NCBI GenBank assembly: GCA_044433645.1 | Contig: JAWXTK010000028.1 | Span: forward strand, 1 to 15,034 | Length of the DNA stretch: 15,034 nucleotides | From: JAWXTK01 sp044433645 | Lineage (GTDB): Bacteria; Bacteroidota; Bacteroidia; Bacteroidales; Rikenellaceae | Reading direction: 5' to 3' | Part shown: positions 1 to 5,241 of the stretch, one piece after another | How the letters are laid out: every line of letters begins with the position of its first letter | Position numbering within the stretch: position 1 is the stretch's first letter | Program-made: the position numbers and the translations under genes | The notes under the pieces: generated by a model | What the model saw: the letters and a program-made list of their open reading frames with translations, nothing else | Databases searched by the model: none | What the model was told of the DNA's origin: nothing

Positions 1-116
1 TACCCTTGAAAACCAACGCTTCAAACGACGTGCGACAAATTTACGAAATGGGGCAAAACATACTCCTTTGGGTCTCATAATCGTGAGGTCCCGGGTTCAA
101 GTCCCGGACCCGCTAC
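1..116 (+). repeat. Direct repeat copy 1 (element end plus tRNA half)
   Basis: This 116-bp segment recurs without gaps at 302-417, exactly 301 bp downstream, with about 20 differences by eye. The first 73 bases are not tRNA-like and the last 42 are a tRNA 3' half. The best reading is the junction between the left arm of an integrated element and the tRNA 3' end that the element restored or duplicated. The repeat may extend left beyond the window. Confidence 0.75.
74..115 (+). pseudogene. 3' half of a CAT-anticodon tRNA (att-site copy 1)
   Basis: The sequence reads as anticodon loop CTCATAA, anticodon-stem 3' strand TCGTG, variable loop AGGTC, a perfect T-arm (CCGGG, TTCAAGT, CCCGG), acceptor 3' strand ACCCGCT and discriminator A. 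No matching 5' acceptor strand (AGCGGGT expected), D-arm or 5' anticodon-stem strand (CACGA expected) lies upstream, so it cannot fold into a tRNA. Its break at the anticodon loop is a usual crossover point for tyrosine integrases. The CAT anticodon fits tRNA-Met or lysidine-modified tRNA-Ile; I cannot tell which. Confidence 0.72.
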
Positions 117-127
117 AATTCAAAATC

Positions 128-165
128 AAGCACTTAGGTAGGTCGAACTACTTAGGTGCTTTTTT
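128..165 (+). terminator. Rho-independent terminator after tRNA half 1
   Basis: A 14-bp stem (128-141 with 148-161, two G-T wobbles) closes a 6-base loop GTCGAA and runs into a T tract. It is placed as a tRNA terminator would be, 12 bases after the tRNA 3' half. Confidence 0.85.
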
Positions 166-167
166 CT

Positions 168-189
168 TTTGCACACGATTTGCACACGG
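168..189. repeat. Tandem 11-bp repeat, putative integrase arm site pair 1
   Basis: TTTGCACACGA and TTTGCACACGG stand in tandem with an 11-bp period, about one helical turn. A second pair with the same core lies at 226-247. Short direct repeats close to an attachment core are typical arm-type binding sites of tyrosine recombinases; that role is inferred. Confidence 0.55.
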
Positions 190-225
190 TGAGGGCTTAG
201 GAAATCGAAAGGGTGATAAACTCTA

Positions 226-247
226 TTTGCACGCAATTTGCACGCGC
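226..247. repeat. Tandem 11-bp repeat, putative integrase arm site pair 2
   Basis: TTTGCACGCAA and TTTGCACGCGC, again with 11-bp period, start 58 bp downstream of pair 1. The four units share TTTGCAC[AG]C. No recombinase gene is in the window; it would be expected to the left or to have been lost. Confidence 0.55.
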
Positions 248-301
248 AGATGTCTAAAGGACGAAACTTAATGTACAGAGCTGAAATAAGATAGCTGCTT
301 A

Positions 302-417
302 TACGCTTGGAAACCAATACTTCAAGCGACGTGCGCTAATTATACGAAATGGGACGAAACGCAACCTTTTGAGCTTCATAATCATGAGGTCCCGGGTTCA
401 AGTCCCGGTCCCGCTAC
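302..417 (+). repeat. Direct repeat copy 2 (element end plus tRNA half)
   Basis: This is the second copy of the 116-bp segment at 1-116, aligning base for base with an offset of 301. Differences concentrate in the non-tRNA part (for example 354-374), while the tRNA part differs only at three positions. That pattern suggests two related elements that used the same tRNA target rather than a very recent duplication. Confidence 0.75.
375..416 (+). pseudogene. 3' half of a CAT-anticodon tRNA (att-site copy 2)
   Basis: It has the same architecture as 74-115: loop TTCATAA, stem strand TCATG, AGGTC, an intact T-arm, acceptor strand TCCCGCT and A. The upstream 5' acceptor (AGCGGGA) and D-arm are missing. 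A weak partial match to the acceptor at 348-354 is not enough for a tRNA. A strong terminator follows, so this copy may carry the original chromosomal 3' flank of the target tRNA gene. Confidence 0.72.
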
Positions 418-418
418 G

Positions 419-453
419 AAAAAATCACAATCGTTTTGATTGTGATTTTTTTT
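419..453 (+). terminator. Rho-independent terminator after tRNA half 2
   Basis: A perfect 12-bp stem (421-432 with 438-449), extendable by flanking A/T pairs, is followed by a run of eight T. It begins two bases after the tRNA half. Confidence 0.88.
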
Positions 454-483
454 GTTTGGGCGTGAAGGTATTGGTATGATGTA

Positions 484-514
484 AAAAGGGCGAAGATGAA
501 ATCTTCGCCCTTTT
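484..514 (-). terminator. Terminator after the 52-aa membrane protein gene
   Basis: A perfect 14-bp stem, AAAAGGGCGAAGAT with its complement, closes a 3-base loop. Read on the minus strand it ends in a T run 22 bases after the stop codon of the small gene at 537-695. Its symmetry would also let it stop plus-strand transcription from the tRNA side. Confidence 0.87.
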
Positions 515-536
515 GTGTTAAAAATAGAACTTTGTA

Positions 537-695
537 CTATTCGTCAAAATGAGTGTTTTTAACTTTCCATTGTTCAAGTTTGATAGGCACCCATAATCCA
601 TAAATACCTAGAGTAATAACAGTCACGATAAAAGACAATATGCTCCAGCCAATATAACCAAGAACACCTCCAGTAAATTTTGATTCGTTTTCCAT
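537..695 (-). CDS. Small membrane protein, 52 aa, DUF898-like
   Basis: The reading frame runs from ATG (693-695) to TAG (537-539) and encodes 52 residues starting MENESKFTGG and ending THFDE. A single hydrophobic stretch, roughly residues 10-37, contains the signature TLGIYGLW (28-35), followed by a positively charged tail with KVKNTHF. The pattern of a TLGIY motif, then W, then a short basic segment ending NT resembles one repeat unit of the DUF898/YjgN-type integral membrane family. The full family is several times longer, so this is either a stand-alone unit or a convergent look-alike. It is likely an inner-membrane protein of unknown function. A strong terminator follows; no clear promoter was found in the AT-rich region 696-800. 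The reading frame and membrane character are firm, the family link is tentative. Confidence 0.7.
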   Translation of the reverse strand: MENESKFTGGVLGYIGWSILSFIVTVITLGIYGLWVPIKLEQWKVKNTHFDE

Positions 696-844
696 AATTT
701 AAAAATTTCAATTAATATAAGGGTGAAAAATTTAAATTAAATGTTGGGGATAAAACTTTTACAAAGAAAAAATTTTTTTATATTAAAAATGCAACTTTTT
801 TGTCTTTTTTTGTTGTAGTCTTAAATTTTTTAGGTTCATGAGTG

Positions 845-876
845 AGGGTCTTTAGGGTCTTTTGGGACAAGAGGGG
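845..876. repeat. Degenerate 9-bp repeat AGGGTCTTT
   Basis: AGGG/TGGG cores start at 845, 854, 863 and 872, a strict 9-bp period, in the 3' flank of nusB. A related array is at 8722-8762. The function is unknown. Confidence 0.6.
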
Positions 877-877
877 C

Positions 878-908
878 AAAAAAAGCCACTAACTTTACGC
901 TAGTGGCT
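878..908 (-). terminator. nusB terminator
   Basis: On the minus strand an 8-bp stem AGCCACTA/TAGTGGCT with a 9-base loop is followed by seven T, starting about 22 bases after the nusB stop codon. Confidence 0.85.
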
Positions 909-929
909 CTAGAAACTGTTGACTAGAAA

Positions 930-1868
930 CTATAACAGTCCTGTGCCTATCTTATTTAGTTTGTTCTCTGATTTTAATTCTGTGATGATTTTATCCAAAA
1001 CTCCGTTGATAAACAAATTACTCTCTGTGGTACTGTAATATTTTGCAATCTCAATATACTCATTCATTGTAACCTTAACTGGTATAGTAGGGAAGGTGAC
1101 AAACTCGGTAACAGAGGTAACCATAACCAAAATATCCATAAAGGCGATACGGTCAACATCCCAGTTTTTGGTGAAACGCTCAACATAATCAAGCGAGCTT
1201 TTGTAATTCACTAAAGTCTTACGGAAAAGTTCAACGACAAACTCACGGTCATCATCATTTTTGAATTTATCAAGTAATTTTATTTCTTCATCACCTGCTT
1301 TGATGCTCTCAAGTGTGCGAATAACCATAATAAGCGAAAAATCTATATCGTCCATCCAAAGTATAGATTGCTCCTCGACAACACGCTCAATTTCAGGATT
1401 ATCTTCGATTAATTTGATGTAAAAATTAGAGACAAATTTCAAATCTTGTTTGAAAGTGCTTTTCTCTAAGTTCATATAATCTTTATAGAAATCGCTTTCG
1501 ATAAGAGCATCGTAGATGATTTTTATCATCTCAGGATATTTTGCCCAACCCAGCGCAAAACGAGTCATAAAAGCATTTAAATCAGTGCTTTGCTCGATTA
1601 AGTCTATAACGGGATTGTCTATAAAACGTGTGTTAGGATTCAAATCTTCTTTAGTTGCAAGGTGTTTTTGTTTTGCAAGCTCAAGTCTAGATTCGCCATA
1701 GCGTTTAACGTCTACTATAAGGTAGAGCATTTGGTGGTAAAGCTGATAGGTTTTGTCTATTGCGTTAAGTAGGTTTTTTTCTGAAGCGACCATCGTTTCA
1801 GTTTCGGATTTGAAGTGAGAATACAGTGCTTTGACTGTTTTGATACGGAGAAGTCTTCTACTTAACAT
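930..1868 (-). CDS. nusB: Transcription antitermination factor NusB
   Basis: NusB binds boxA RNA with NusE (ribosomal protein S10) and keeps RNA polymerase elongating through rRNA operons. The protein has the architecture of the long Bacteroidota NusB, about 310 residues against about 140 in Escherichia coli: an N-terminal RRLLRIKTVKALYSHF segment, a long helical extension, and a C-terminal NusB core with NWDVDRIAFMDILVM and VTMNEYIEIAKYYSTTESNLFINGVLDKI, split here as NWDVDRIAFMDILVM, then EYIEIAKYYST, then FINGVLDKI. The last parts match the conserved (N)EYVEIAK..S....FVNGVLD signature. I start at the ATG at 1866-1868 (312 aa). A longer frame from a TTG at 1908-1910 is unlikely because the promoter -7 box (1898-1905) would lie inside it. 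It is downstream of and co-oriented with the yqaA-like gene, but has its own promoter and terminator. Confidence 0.92.
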   Translation of the reverse strand: MLSRRLLRIKTVKALYSHFKSETETMVASEKNLLNAIDKTYQLYHQMLYLIVDVKRYGESRLELAKQKHLATKEDLNPNTRFIDNPVIDLIEQSTDLNAFMTRFALGWAKYPEMIKIIYDALIESDFYKDYMNLEKSTFKQDLKFVSNFYIKLIEDNPEIERVVEEQSILWMDDIDFSLIMVIRTLESIKAGDEEIKLLDKFKNDDDREFVVELFRKTLVNYKSSLDYVERFTKNWDVDRIAFMDILVMVTSVTEFVTFPTIPVKVTMNEYIEIAKYYSTTESNLFINGVLDKIITELKSENKLNKIGTGLL

Positions 1869-1897
1869 ATTTTCTAGAACGGATTTTAATTTGGGTG

Positions 1898-1928
1898 CAA
1901 AATTATGCAAAAAAATTGAATCTACAAA
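1898..1928 (-). promoter_or_regulatory. nusB promoter (-33/-7, Bacteroidota type)
   Basis: On the minus strand, TTTG (1925-1928) is followed by a 19-base spacer and TAATTTTG (1898-1905), a full match to the TTTG-n19-TAnnTTTG pattern. Transcription should start near 1892, about 25 bases before the ATG at 1868. The -33 box overlaps the last codons of the upstream gene. Confidence 0.8.
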
Positions 1929-2377
1929 AAATAAGGCTTAATGTAGAAAAATATTATCGCCCACATAACAAACCTAGCTCCCTTGCCCAGGAGCATAAAA
2001 CCTGCCGTAGGTAAAAATTTAACCTTGTAGAACCCAAGAGCCACGGCTATAACGTCGCCAATAAGAGGCAGCCACGACACCAAGGCGAGGGCTGAACCAT
2101 AGCGATTGACTCGTTTTTGCTGGGCGATGAGCCTCTCTCGCTTGATTTTCATATATTTTTCTATCCATTCCCACTTGCCAAGGTAACCCAGATAATACGA
2201 GCTAAGTCCCCCTAGCCAATTCCCCAAAGTTGCTACTATAACGCACATAACTGGCTCAGCTCCAAGTGATAGCAATGCTACCATCTGCACGTCTGAGCTA
2301 AAGGGTATGAGCGTGGCAGCCAAAAAAGCACCAATAAATAACCCTAAATATCCATATTCTATTAGACAATCGACCAT
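1922..2377 (-). CDS. YqaA-type DedA/SNARE-associated membrane protein
   Basis: The 151-residue protein is very hydrophobic, with about four membrane segments: near residues 10-30, 35-65, 93-113 and 127-148. Between the second and third lies a cytoplasm-like basic stretch, KYMKIKRERLIAQQKRVNRYG. The pattern F.GAFLAATLIPFSSD near the N-terminus, GNWLGG..SYYLGYLGKW in the middle and the LVSWLPLIGDVIAVALGFYKV segment (listed here as LVSWLPLIGD and ALGFYKV) is typical of the YqaA branch of the DedA superfamily. That superfamily includes small inner-membrane proteins implicated in lipid carrier recycling and envelope homeostasis. The substrate of this member is unknown. The size fits the family (about 140-150 aa). 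The gene runs divergently from the flavoprotein gene at 2574. Downstream, nusB follows after 53 bases, and the nusB promoter begins within this gene's stop region. Confidence 0.85.
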   Translation of the reverse strand: MVDCLIEYGYLGLFIGAFLAATLIPFSSDVQMVALLSLGAEPVMCVIVATLGNWLGGLSSYYLGYLGKWEWIEKYMKIKRERLIAQQKRVNRYGSALALVSWLPLIGDVIAVALGFYKVKFLPTAGFMLLGKGARFVMWAIIFFYIKPYFL

Positions 2378-2402
2378 ATTAACCTTACCTAAAACTCAGG
2401 TT

Positions 2403-2423
2403 ATTGGCTTTTTAAAAGCCAAT
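2403..2423. repeat. Palindrome in the yqaA/baiN intergenic region
   Basis: ATTGGCTTTT and AAAAGCCAAT flank one base. The palindrome lies in a divergent intergenic region, so it does not end a gene and is more likely a protein site or part of a repeat. Outer GGTTAT/ATAACC halves (2399-2404, 2433-2438) extend the symmetry. Confidence 0.55.
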
Positions 2424-2447
2424 TCATATTCGATAACCCCCACTAAA

Positions 2448-2471
2448 TCTCCCCCAAACCGTTGGGGGAGA
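2448..2471. repeat. Perfect C-rich/G-rich hairpin
   Basis: TCTCCCCCAA and TTGGGGGAGA form a perfect 10-bp stem around ACCG. The 16 bases 2445-2460 recur in reverse complement at 11593-11608 inside the pst operon insert, which suggests a dispersed repeat family. Confidence 0.65.
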
Positions 2472-2490
2472 CTTGCTTCTAGAGGTTTTT

Positions 2491-2505
2491 GGATAAGTGT
2501 TATCC
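2491..2505. repeat. Short palindrome GGATAA-GTG-TTATCC
   Basis: A perfect 6-bp inverted repeat around GTG, 39 bases upstream of the baiN -7 box. It could be an operator or part of the same repeat cluster. Confidence 0.45.
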
Positions 2506-2543
2506 AAAATTCGTATACTTATAACAAAAGTAATAATTTTTTG

Positions 2544-2551
2544 TATCTTTG
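2544..2551 (+). promoter_or_regulatory. -7 box of the baiN operon promoter
   Basis: TATCTTTG matches TAnnTTTG and ends 22 bases before the ATG at 2574, giving a short leader. No good TTTG stands 19-21 bases upstream. Confidence 0.7.
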
Positions 2552-2573
2552 CATCATTAAAAAATAACATAAT

Positions 2574-3821
2574 ATGGTTTACGACGTAGTAGTAATAGGC
2601 GCAGGTGCTTCGGGACTTATGGCCGCAGGCACAGCAGCTAGAGAAGGAAAGAAAGTTCTGCTAATAGAAAAAATGGAAAAAGCAGGACGAAAAATCCGTA
2701 TCTCGGGCAAAGGTCGCTGTAATATAACTAATATGCGCCCTAGCGAGGAGTTCCTTAGTAAGGTGCGTGCTAATAGAGAATTTTTTGCACCTTCATTCGA
2801 GGGTTTTGATAATGAGGATTGCTTTAAATTCTTTGAATCTTTGGGCTTAGAGCTAGAGGTTGAACGTGGCGAGAGGGTGTTTCCTTCCAGTGGCAAGGCT
2901 TGGGATGTGGCTAATGCCTTGGTGGATTGGTGTGAGGAAGCAGGCGTTGAAATGTGGTTTAACTCTAGGGTTGAGAAAATCAAGGTCTTGTCTGATTTTA
3001 TCTCGGGCGTAAGCTATATCACAAAACGTGGTTTCCCGCGCAATGTTGAGTGTAAAAATGTTATAATTGCAACAGGGGGCGTGTCTTATCCAGGCACAGG
3101 CTCTACGGGTGATGGTTATAATTTTGCTTATGAATTAGGTCATAATATAGAGGAAATTCGTCCAGCATTAGTGCCTTTGGAGAGTACTTTCCCTGGGGTG
3201 CTGGCCATGCAGGGTTTGATGCTTAAAAATGTGAAGGTCAAGCTTTTGATTGACGGTGAAATTGCCTCAGAGGAATTTGGTGAAATGGAATTTACTACCA
3301 AAGGGCTTGGTGGTTCTGTGATACTTCGCATCTCGCGCAAGGCTGTGGATGCTTTAATAGATGAGCGTAGGGTGAAAATCGCAATAGATTTAAAACCAGC
3401 GCTTAGCGAGGAGATTTTGCGTGAGAGAATTGCGCGCGAACTGTCTATGCTAGAGCCTAGCGAGGGTATGGAGCAACTTATGCGTAAACTTATGCCTAAA
3501 CAATTAGTATCACCTTTGGCTAAGGCCATAGAAGCGCCGTTTAAGGCAACAGTAGAGTGGTTTAGTGAGGAGAATTGCGAGAAATTAATAGCAGTACTTA
3601 AAGAATTTGTGATACCTGTGAGCGATTATCGCCCCTTTGAGGAGGCTGTGGTTACAGCTGGTGGTGTGGATGTTAATGATGTAGATGCCAATACTTTACA
3701 ATCTAAACTTATTAAGGGTTTGTATTTTGCAGGCGAGGTTTTGGACCTAGATGCTGACACGGGTGGCTATAATCTACAAATTGCATTTTCTACAGGTGTA
3801 TTAGCTGGAAAATTACTATGA
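2574..3821 (+). CDS. BaiN/HI0933-family FAD-dependent oxidoreductase
   Basis: A soluble flavoprotein of 415 residues in the HI0933/YhiN/BaiN family, often annotated as NAD(P)/FAD-dependent oxidoreductase. The N-terminal dinucleotide-binding fold is clear: VVVIGAGASG (5-14), then the acidic turn IEKMEKAGRK (31-40), followed by the family hallmark ISGKGRCNITN (43-53). The C-terminus has the second FAD contact, YFAGEVLDLDADTGGYNLQ, and the closing helix AFSTGVLAGK. Length matches the family (about 400-415). The physiological substrate is not established for most members; BaiN has been linked to bile-acid reduction in Clostridium, but that activity cannot be assumed here. It is the first gene of an operon: its stop overlaps the next start in ATGA (3818-3821). 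The promoter -7 box is at 2544-2551. Confidence 0.93.
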   Translation: MVYDVVVIGAGASGLMAAGTAAREGKKVLLIEKMEKAGRKIRISGKGRCNITNMRPSEEFLSKVRANREFFAPSFEGFDNEDCFKFFESLGLELEVERGERVFPSSGKAWDVANALVDWCEEAGVEMWFNSRVEKIKVLSDFISGVSYITKRGFPRNVECKNVIIATGGVSYPGTGSTGDGYNFAYELGHNIEEIRPALVPLESTFPGVLAMQGLMLKNVKVKLLIDGEIASEEFGEMEFTTKGLGGSVILRISRKAVDALIDERRVKIAIDLKPALSEEILRERIARELSMLEPSEGMEQLMRKLMPKQLVSPLAKAIEAPFKATVEWFSEENCEKLIAVLKEFVIPVSDYRPFEEAVVTAGGVDVNDVDANTLQSKLIKGLYFAGEVLDLDADTGGYNLQIAFSTGVLAGKLL

Positions 3822-4207
3822 TACGAAGCTCATTAAAACGTTTTAAGCATTTCAGAGGGCACGGTGTGCACTCGCCCTTGGCCTATTCTTTGGTACGCGA
3901 GGTGTTTATGCAGCGAGGTTTTTTGAGCGATAATAGAGAGGTGTATAATTTTTTGCTTGATAAGAAAGTTGGCAGGCGCTCGGCCAGGCAGCTGCAAAAT
4001 TTAGTGGATTTTAAGGCTGATTATAAGATTAATTTTGTGTTTGAGAGCGAGGATTATAGCTTTGAGCAAGGGTTTATGAATTGTGTTTTTAATTTTAAAC
4101 TTAGGCGAGAATTTCTCTCTCATCACTGTGGTATGAGTATTGATAAAAGGGCTTATTGTTTGATTTTAAACGACGAAAACTATCGTAAACAACATTATAG
4201 ATTATGA
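3818..4207 (+). CDS. Short HGVHSP-motif protein, unknown function
   Basis: A 129-residue protein whose start overlaps the previous stop and whose stop overlaps the next start (both ATGA), so it is almost certainly translated as part of a three-gene operon. Residues 9-30, FKHFRGHGVHSPLAYSLVREV(F), carry the HG(V/I)HSP motif that opens a group of Bacteroidota proteins often annotated as class I SAM-dependent methyltransferases. The GRRSARQLQNLVDF segment (52-65) fits the same group. However, no glycine-rich SAM-binding motif follows, and the protein ends where a methyltransferase domain would be expected. The C-terminal part (66-129) is rich in aromatic and charged residues and unrecognised. 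It may be a shortened relative that has lost the catalytic domain, with an unknown remaining role. The coding call is strong; the family link is from memory of the motif only. Confidence 0.78.
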   Translation: MIRSSLKRFKHFRGHGVHSPLAYSLVREVFMQRGFLSDNREVYNFLLDKKVGRRSARQLQNLVDFKADYKINFVFESEDYSFEQGFMNCVFNFKLRREFLSHHCGMSIDKRAYCLILNDENYRKQHYRL

Positions 4208-4746
4208 AAATTTATACTAAGACTGGCGATAAAGGCTCAACCTCACTTATAGGAGGTGAGAGAGTAAAAAAAGACGATAAGAGAGTGTGTGCTTACGGCT
4301 CCGTAGACGAACTTATGGCCTTTGTGGCACATTTGCACGATAAACTTTTGCCTTACCCAGAGCAGGAGCTTTCAAGAGCAAGTCTTAAGATGATACTCAG
4401 AAAATTAATGGACGTGGCCGAAGTTTTAGCCCTTGGCGAGAGTTCAACTTATTGCCCACGTGAAATCACCAAGAGCGAAATCATGGAGTTGGAGCAAAGT
4501 ATAGATGAAATAAATTCTACGCTTACCCCTATTTCAGATTTTACACTTGGCTGTGGTCATGAAATATTATCTTTTACTCATATTTGTAGAACGGTAGCAC
4601 GTAGAGCCGAGAGAGAAATAGTGGCCTTGGAGGGCGATTATTCTATGGTTCAGACTTATGTCAATAGGCTTTCGGATTACCTATATATATTAGGTAGAAA
4701 ATTTACAAGCGATTTTAATGTAAAAGAAACGCTTAGGAATGAGTGA
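4204..4746 (+). CDS. PduO-type cob(I)alamin adenosyltransferase
   Basis: This enzyme transfers the adenosyl group of ATP to reduced cobalamin (or cob(I)yrinic acid a,c-diamide), giving coenzyme B12. The 180-residue protein shows the PduO/MMAB landmarks in order: the N-terminal ATP-binding KIYTKTGDKGSTSLIGGERV (2-21), DKRVCAYGSVDEL (25-37), RTVARRAER (129-137) with the conserved arginines, and VNRLSDYLYILGR (153-165). The family's usual F.LPGG before the arginine helix reads FTLGCGHE (113-120) here, an atypical loop. Length is usual for the trimeric enzyme (170-200). It ends the operon starting at 2574; no other B12 genes are in the window, so it probably serves corrinoid salvage for enzymes such as methylmalonyl-CoA mutase. 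The neighbouring flavoprotein is not a known partner. Confidence 0.92.
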   Translation: MKIYTKTGDKGSTSLIGGERVKKDDKRVCAYGSVDELMAFVAHLHDKLLPYPEQELSRASLKMILRKLMDVAEVLALGESSTYCPREITKSEIMELEQSIDEINSTLTPISDFTLGCGHEILSFTHICRTVARRAEREIVALEGDYSMVQTYVNRLSDYLYILGRKFTSDFNVKETLRNE

Positions 4747-4763
4747 TAATTAGATTTTTTTTA

Positions 4764-4771
4764 TACTTTTG
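4764..4771 (+). promoter_or_regulatory. -7 box upstream of the DUF2795-type gene
   Basis: TACTTTTG fits TAnnTTTG and lies 31 bases before the ATG at 4803. There is no matching TTTG at -33. Confidence 0.65.
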
Positions 4772-4802
4772 CAAAAAATAACAATTTTAAAATTTTTCAA
4801 CT

Positions 4803-5024
4803 ATGTACTGGACACTAGAATTAGCATCAAAATTGGAGGATGCACCATGGCCTGCAACTAAGGATGAATTAATTGATTACGCAGTCAGAAGTGGAGCGCC
4901 ACTTGAGGTTATCGAAAACCTTAATGAGATTGAGGACGAGGGAGATATTTACGAGAGTATAGAGGATATTTGGCCTGACTACCCAAGTAAAGAAGATTTT
5001 TTCTTTAACGAAGAAGAATATTAG
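4803..5024 (+). CDS. DUF2795-family small acidic protein
   Basis: A 73-residue, strongly acidic cytoplasmic protein. It opens MYWTLELASKLEDAPWPATK and continues DELIDYA.RSGAPLEVIENL, then EDEGDIYESIEDIWPDYPSK and an acidic C-terminus. This is the small protein that Bacteroidales carry almost unchanged and that is usually annotated as DUF2795 domain-containing. It has no signal peptide, membrane segment or cysteine. The function is unknown; the very high conservation I associate with it argues for a core role. It has its own promoter (4764-4771) and stands alone between the adenosyltransferase operon and tRNA-Gln. No distinct terminator is visible before the tRNA promoter at 5044. Confidence 0.88.
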   Translation: MYWTLELASKLEDAPWPATKDELIDYAVRSGAPLEVIENLNEIEDEGDIYESIEDIWPDYPSKEDFFFNEEEY

Positions 5025-5043
5025 AGATTTTTTTCGAGATTTA

Positions 5044-5075
5044 TTTGCGAAATAAGATAATTCTACTTATCTTTG
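5044..5075 (+). promoter_or_regulatory. tRNA-Gln promoter (-33/-7)
   Basis: TTTG (5044-5047), a 20-base spacer and TATCTTTG (5068-5075) match the Bacteroidota promoter pattern. The start should fall near 5081, giving a short 5' leader before the tRNA at 5117. Confidence 0.8.
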
Positions 5076-5116
5076 CACTCGCTTTAAGTCCGATAAGGAT
5101 ACTGTAAGCAAGGTAT

Positions 5117-5187
5117 TGACCCATGGTGTAATGGTAACACAGCTGATTTTGGTTCAGTCGTTTTGGGTTCGAGTCCCGATGGGTCAA
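5117..5187 (+). tRNA. tRNA-Gln (anticodon TTG)
   Basis: A complete cloverleaf of 71 nt without encoded CCA: acceptor TGACCCA with TGGGTCA, D-stem GTGT/ACAC around AATGGTA, anticodon stem GCTGA/TCAGT with loop TTTTGGT (anticodon TTG), variable loop CGTT, T-stem TTGGG/CCCGA with loop TTCGAGT, discriminator A. It reads CAA, and by wobble CAG, glutamine codons. Promoter and terminator are both present, so it is a single-gene transcript. Confidence 0.97.
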
Positions 5188-5195
5188 CACAATTT

Positions 5196-5224
5196 AAGGA
5201 GAGATTTTTATCTCTCCTTTTTTT
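5196..5224 (+). terminator. tRNA-Gln terminator
   Basis: A perfect 9-bp stem AAGGAGAGA/TCTCTCCTT (5196-5204 with 5211-5219) with a TTTTTA loop is followed by a T run, nine bases after the tRNA. Confidence 0.92.
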
Positions 5225-5229
5225 ATATA

Positions 5230-5237
5230 TAATTTTG
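5230..5237 (+). promoter_or_regulatory. Putative -7 box in front of the 5242-5364 hairpin
   Basis: TAATTTTG fits TAnnTTTG. Its start site would fall at about 5242-5244, the first bases of the long hairpin, so the transcript would begin with the folded element. No TTTG is present at -33. Confidence 0.5.
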
Positions 5238-5241
5238 CTGA

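Noticed and set aside
68..317. Short overlapping frames on both strands in the repeat region
   Set aside because: They cover the tRNA half, a terminator and the arm repeats, and the products have no recognisable features.
1..417. Two complete tRNA genes or tRNAs with introns
   Set aside because: No 5' acceptor, D-arm or 5' anticodon-stem strand is found upstream, and the upstream parts resemble each other rather than any tRNA.
1869..1910. N-terminal extension of NusB from a TTG start
   Set aside because: The promoter -7 box lies inside it and the family signature begins right after the ATG at 1868.
2579..2983. 134-aa antisense frame within the flavoprotein gene, and similar frames inside yaaA, pst and hydrolase genes
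   Set aside because: They are shadows of strongly conserved genes with low-complexity Ser/Leu-rich or His/Ile-rich translations.
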